The position numbers and the translations under genes are program-made. Shown here one piece after another: positions 6,118 through 9,047 of a DNA stretch of 9,047 bases. Each line of letters starts with the position of its first letter. The stretch's first letter is position 1. The stretch is from an uncultured Collinsella sp. GTDB lineage: Bacteria; Actinomycetota; Coriobacteriia; Coriobacteriales; Coriobacteriaceae. Where the stretch lies: contig URHQ01000085.1 of NCBI GenBank assembly GCA_900547655.1, forward strand, positions 1 to 9,047, given 5' to 3'. The notes below the pieces were generated by a model, which worked only from the letters and a program-made list of their open reading frames with translations, was not told the DNA's origin and did not search any database.

Positions 6118-7161
6118 TTAGAGCTCGACGGTCACCGAAGCGGGATCCTCCCCTACCAGCTCGGCCAGCATGGGAAGTGCCACGGCGAGCGTCTCGCGAA
6201 TCGTTCCGTTGTTGGAAAAGCCGGCGGCGGCATGATGCCCGCCACCGCCAAAGTTGGCAGCGATCTCGGACACATCGAGGTCACCCTTGGAGCGCAGGTT
6301 GCCGCGTACCTTGGTATCGCCCTCAATGCCCTTCAGAAACAGGCAGACCTCCACGCCCATCACCGAACGCACCACATCGACCAGGCCGTCGCACTCATCC
6401 GAGGTGACGCCGCAGGCCTCGAGGTCGCTCTGGTACGCATAACTATATGCCACGCGACCATGCGCCACGGTCTTGATGCGGCCCATAACGATGGACTTGA
6501 GATGCAAGAACTCCACGCGCATGCTCTGGTAGACCTCGAGCGCAACGCGCGCCGGATCGGCACCGTGCGCAACCAGGCGCGACGCGGCATGGAACGCAGC
6601 AGCATCGGCGTTTTGATACTGAAAACGACCGGTATCGGTCACCAGGCCGCACAGCAGGCAGGTCGCGACACCATCGCGAGCCACAATGCCGCAATTGTCC
6701 AAAAAGCGGTCGATGATCATGGCGCAGGCTGCGGCGCCGACGCACCTCAGGCTCAGCTCGGCAAATTCCTCGCGCGCCGGATGGTGATCGAAGCACACCA
6801 CATGCGACGAGCGGCGGAGCACCTCGGCTGAGTTGTTCAGACGCTCGACGACCGGCACGTCCACCGAGATGAACAGGTCCGGATTGCCGGTATACGCAGA
6901 TGCCGGCACCAGACGGTCGGCACCCTCCATAAAGCGGTAGATGCGCGGAACCGGGTCATCGTCTGCCAGCAGCAGGGCAATGTCCTTGTTGGGGAAAAAC
7001 TTCATGAGCGAAAGGCCCAGACCCAATACGGAGCCCAAGGCATCGCCATCGGGAGAAGTATGTCCCGAAATCGCAATGGAGGACGCACCCTCGATGAGCT
7101 CGAGGATGCGTCGCTGAATATCTGCAGACTCGCACGAGGCGAGGTCGGCGGAATTAGTCAT
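6118..7161 (-). CDS. nrnA: DHH-family phosphoesterase, NrnA-type oligoribonuclease/pAp phosphatase
   Basis: NrnA-type enzymes degrade nanoRNAs of 2-5 nucleotides and dephosphorylate pAp in bacteria lacking Orn. In this 347-residue protein the metal-binding motifs of the DHH domain are intact. They are GHTSPDGDALGS (33-44, with H34, D38, D40), D101 in FISVDVP, the signature DHH at 125-127 and D176 in GLVTDTGRF. The DHHA1 substrate-binding domain follows, with KVRGNLRS (284-291) and the glycine-rich GGGGHHAAAGF (305-315). A strong AGGAGG (7176-7171) lies nine bases upstream of the ATG, inside rbfA, and the two genes share 8 bases. The position between rbfA and truB is typical for nrnA in Gram-positive bacteria and supports the specific assignment. 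Substrate preference cannot be read from the sequence. Confidence 0.93.
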   Translation of the reverse strand: MTNSADLASCESADIQRRILELIEGASSIAISGHTSPDGDALGSVLGLGLSLMKFFPNKDIALLLADDDPVPRIYRFMEGADRLVPASAYTGNPDLFISVDVPVVERLNNSAEVLRRSSHVVCFDHHPAREEFAELSLRCVGAAACAMIIDRFLDNCGIVARDGVATCLLCGLVTDTGRFQYQNADAAAFHAASRLVAHGADPARVALEVYQSMRVEFLHLKSIVMGRIKTVAHGRVAYSYAYQSDLEACGVTSDECDGLVDVVRSVMGVEVCLFLKGIEGDTKVRGNLRSKGDLDVSEIAANFGGGGHHAAAGFSNNGTIRETLAVALPMLAELVGEDPASVTVEL

Positions 7162-7564
7162 CTAAAGCTGCCTCCTGGGCGGCATCCGCTATCGGATAGC
7201 CGTCCTCGTCCTTTTCGATCGCAAGCGTGGCGGGAACGTTTTCCAGCGCACGCGTGATGCGCTCGGCCTCATCGGTCGAGCGATCGATGCGAAAATCGAG
7301 CTCGGGCGTGACACGCCAATCGAGCGAGCGAGCCAACAGGCTACGAATGCGGCCCTTGGCGCTTGCGAGCGCCTCCATGACCTCGTCGTAGCGGCTCGCA
7401 TCGCACGACACGTACACACGCGCGAACGAACGGTCCACCGCGACCTCGACCGCGGTCAAAGTAACCAGGTCGAGACGCGGATCGGAAACCTCAAAGAGCA
7501 GGATATAACCAAGCTTCTCGCGAAGCTGCTCGCCCAGACGGCGGGTTGCCTGCGTTTGCTTCAT
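7154..7564 (-). CDS. rbfA: 30S ribosome-binding factor A
   Basis: RbfA binds the 30S subunit near the 5' helix of 16S rRNA and assists late maturation and cold adaptation. The 136-residue product has the short KH-like fold expected. R-R-L-G-E-Q-L appears near the N terminus, DPRLDLVTLTAVEV lies at 28-41, RVYVSC at 49-54 and the conserved RVTPELDFRIDRSTDEAERI at 84-103. The ATG is chosen because the preceding GGGGG (7576-7572), which overlaps the infB stop codon, is a well-placed Shine-Dalgarno seven bases upstream. The frame stays open a further 128 codons upstream, but that part is only the shadow of infB. It starts 11 bases after infB and overlaps nrnA by 8 bases. Confidence 0.96.
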   Translation of the reverse strand: MKQTQATRRLGEQLREKLGYILLFEVSDPRLDLVTLTAVEVAVDRSFARVYVSCDASRYDEVMEALASAKGRIRSLLARSLDWRVTPELDFRIDRSTDEAERITRALENVPATLAIEKDEDGYPIADAAQEAALDD

Positions 7565-7575
7565 AGCGCTACCCC

Positions 7576-9047
7576 CTACTCGGTACGGGCAACCTGGTCG
7601 ATGCGGTAACCCTCGATCTGGTCGCCGGGCTTGATGTCCTGGAAGTTCTCCAGGCCAATGCCGCCCTCGGAACCGCTCTTGAGGCTCTTGGCCTCGTCCT
7701 TGTAGTGGCGCATCGAGGCGATCTTGCCGTTGAAGACCACGATACCGTCGCGCACCAGACGCACGGAATCGGTCGCGGCGATCTCGCCCTCCTCGACGCG
7801 GACACCGGCGGCGATACCGACTTTGGGCACCTTGAAGGTGTCCAGGACGGTCGCGGTACCCGTGGCGACCTCGACCTCGGTGGGCTTGAGCATGCCGATA
7901 CGGGCGGCGTCGAGCTCCTCGAGGCACTTGTAGATAACGTCGTAGCAACGGATCTCGACGCCCTCGCGCTCGGCAGCGGAGCGGGCCTTACCGTCGGGAC
8001 GGACGCCAAAGCCGATGATGATGGCGTTGGAGGCGTCGGCCAGGACGACGTCGGTCTCGTTGATGGCGCCGACAGCGGAGTGGATCGTGTTGATGCGGAC
8101 CTCGGACTGATCCATCTTGTCGAGCGAGTCCTGAAGAGCCTCGATGGAACCCTGGACGTCGGCCTTGATGATCAGGTTGAGCTCCTTGACCTCGGCGTCG
8201 GCGATGGTCTCGAAGAGGTTCTCGAGCGTGACGTGCTTGACGCGGCTCTGCTCCTCGATACGGGCCTTGAGCGAACGCTCGTCGGCCAGCGCACGTGCCT
8301 CGCGCTCGTCCTCGAACACGCGGAACTCATCGCCGGCGTTGGGCACGGACTGCAGGCCCAAAATCTCGACGGCGTCGGAGGGACCGGCCTCGGTGACGGC
8401 GCGGCCCTTGGGGTCGAGCATGGCGCGGACGCGGCCGTAGGTAAGGCCGGCGACCAGCGTATCGCCCACGTGCAAGGTACCGCGGGTCACGAGCACGGTA
8501 GCGACCGAGCCACGGCCCTTGTCGAGCTTGGCCTCGAGGACGTTGCCGGAGGCAAAGGTGTCCGGGTTGGCCTTGAGCTCGAGCACGTCGGCCTGGAGCA
8601 GCACGGTCTCCAGAAGTTCGTCGATACCGATCTTCTGCTTGGCCGAGATGTTGACGAACATGTTCTGTCCGCCCCACTCCTCGGGGATGACTCCGTACTC
8701 GGTGAGCTCCTGACGCACACGGTCGGGGTTGGCGCCCGGCTTATCTATCTTGTTGACGGCAACGACGATGGGTACGCCGGCAGCCTTGGCGTGGTTAATA
8801 GACTCGACCGTCTGGGGCATGACGCCGTCGTCGGCGGCGACGATCAGGATGACGATGTCGGTCACCTTGGCGCCACGGGCACGCATAGCCGTAAAGGTGG
8901 CGTGACCCGGGGTATCGATAAAGGTGATCTTGCGGTCGTTGATCATGACCTGCGAAGCGCCGATGGCCTGCGTAATGCCGCCCGCCTCGCCGGCAGCAAC
9001 GCCGGTGTGACGGATGGCGTCGAGCAGCGACGTCTTGCCGTGGTCGA
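7576..9047 (-). CDS. infB: Translation initiation factor IF-2 (5' end outside window)
   Basis: IF-2 is the GTPase that recruits fMet-tRNA to the 30S subunit and promotes subunit joining. The 489 visible residues begin inside the G1 loop (DHGKTS at 1-6), so the N-terminal domains are missing because of the window edge, not because of mutation. Motifs follow in order: G2/switch GGITQAIGA (22-30), G3 DTPGH (44-48), G4 NKID (98-101) and G5 SAK (134-136). The beta-barrel domain II follows (VLVTRGTLHVGDTLVAG), then domain III (ELNLIIKADVQGSIEAL and GVRPDGKARSAAEREGVEIRCYDVIY). The C-terminal tRNA-binding domain IV ends in GDQIEGYRIDQVARTE. An internal ATG at 8946 is not the real start. It is the first visible gene of the co-directional cluster; nusA is commonly further upstream. 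Confidence 0.98.
   Translation of the reverse strand, partial: DHGKTSLLDAIRHTGVAAGEAGGITQAIGASQVMINDRKITFIDTPGHATFTAMRARGAKVTDIVILIVAADDGVMPQTVESINHAKAAGVPIVVAVNKIDKPGANPDRVRQELTEYGVIPEEWGGQNMFVNISAKQKIGIDELLETVLLQADVLELKANPDTFASGNVLEAKLDKGRGSVATVLVTRGTLHVGDTLVAGLTYGRVRAMLDPKGRAVTEAGPSDAVEILGLQSVPNAGDEFRVFEDEREARALADERSLKARIEEQSRVKHVTLENLFETIADAEVKELNLIIKADVQGSIEALQDSLDKMDQSEVRINTIHSAVGAINETDVVLADASNAIIIGFGVRPDGKARSAAEREGVEIRCYDVIYKCLEELDAARIGMLKPTEVEVATGTATVLDTFKVPKVGIAAGVRVEEGEIAATDSVRLVRDGIVVFNGKIASMRHYKDEAKSLKSGSEGGIGLENFQDIKPGDQIEGYRIDQVARTE

Noticed and set aside
7565..7948. N-terminal extension that would make rbfA 264 residues long
   Set aside because: This segment overlaps infB in another frame, its translation is low-complexity, and the ATG at 7564 has a clear Shine-Dalgarno and gives the normal RbfA length.
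1..9047. A previously undescribed defence, mobile or biosynthetic system
   Set aside because: Every gene visible belongs to a well-known housekeeping family except the small Asp23-like fragment. No unexplained coding space longer than about 200 bases remains.

Overview
The window is about 9 kb of GC-rich bacterial chromosome carrying core information-processing genes, all on the minus strand. The proteins are a primary sigma factor, a CHC2/TOPRIM primase, IF-2, RbfA, an NrnA-type DHH phosphoesterase, TruB and RibF. The long acidic then basic N-terminal part of the sigma factor, the GC content and the Asp23-like gene together suggest a Gram-positive actinobacterium, most likely a Coriobacteriia member such as a Collinsella relative. 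That placement is inferred from overall character, not from a search. The first 26 bases match the 3' part of a Nextera/Tn5 sequencing adapter, so the left edge is a contig end with untrimmed adapter.

Layout in the direction of transcription (right to left): infB (cut at its G1 motif by the window edge), rbfA, nrnA, truB, ribF, dnaG and rpoD. From infB to dnaG the genes are separated by at most 15 bases or overlap by 4 to 8 bases, so they look like one transcription unit. A gap of about 110 bases with a possible weak promoter separates dnaG from rpoD. After rpoD come a strong hairpin, a 56-base near-perfect palindrome that can fold in two ways, an independent tRNA-Asn(GTT) gene with its own promoter and terminator, and the 5' end of an Asp23/Gls24-family gene.

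Functionally the cluster joins what is often two operons: the infB-rbfA-nrnA-truB-ribF group (translation initiation, 30S maturation, nanoRNA turnover, tRNA pseudouridylation, flavin cofactors) and the dnaG-rpoD pair of the macromolecular synthesis operon (replication priming, transcription initiation). An 8-base overlap of ribF and dnaG welds the two groups together. I found no CRISPR array, prophage, toxin-antitoxin, defence or biosynthetic system. The only non-housekeeping item that looks worth pursuing is the palindromic element at 507-562.
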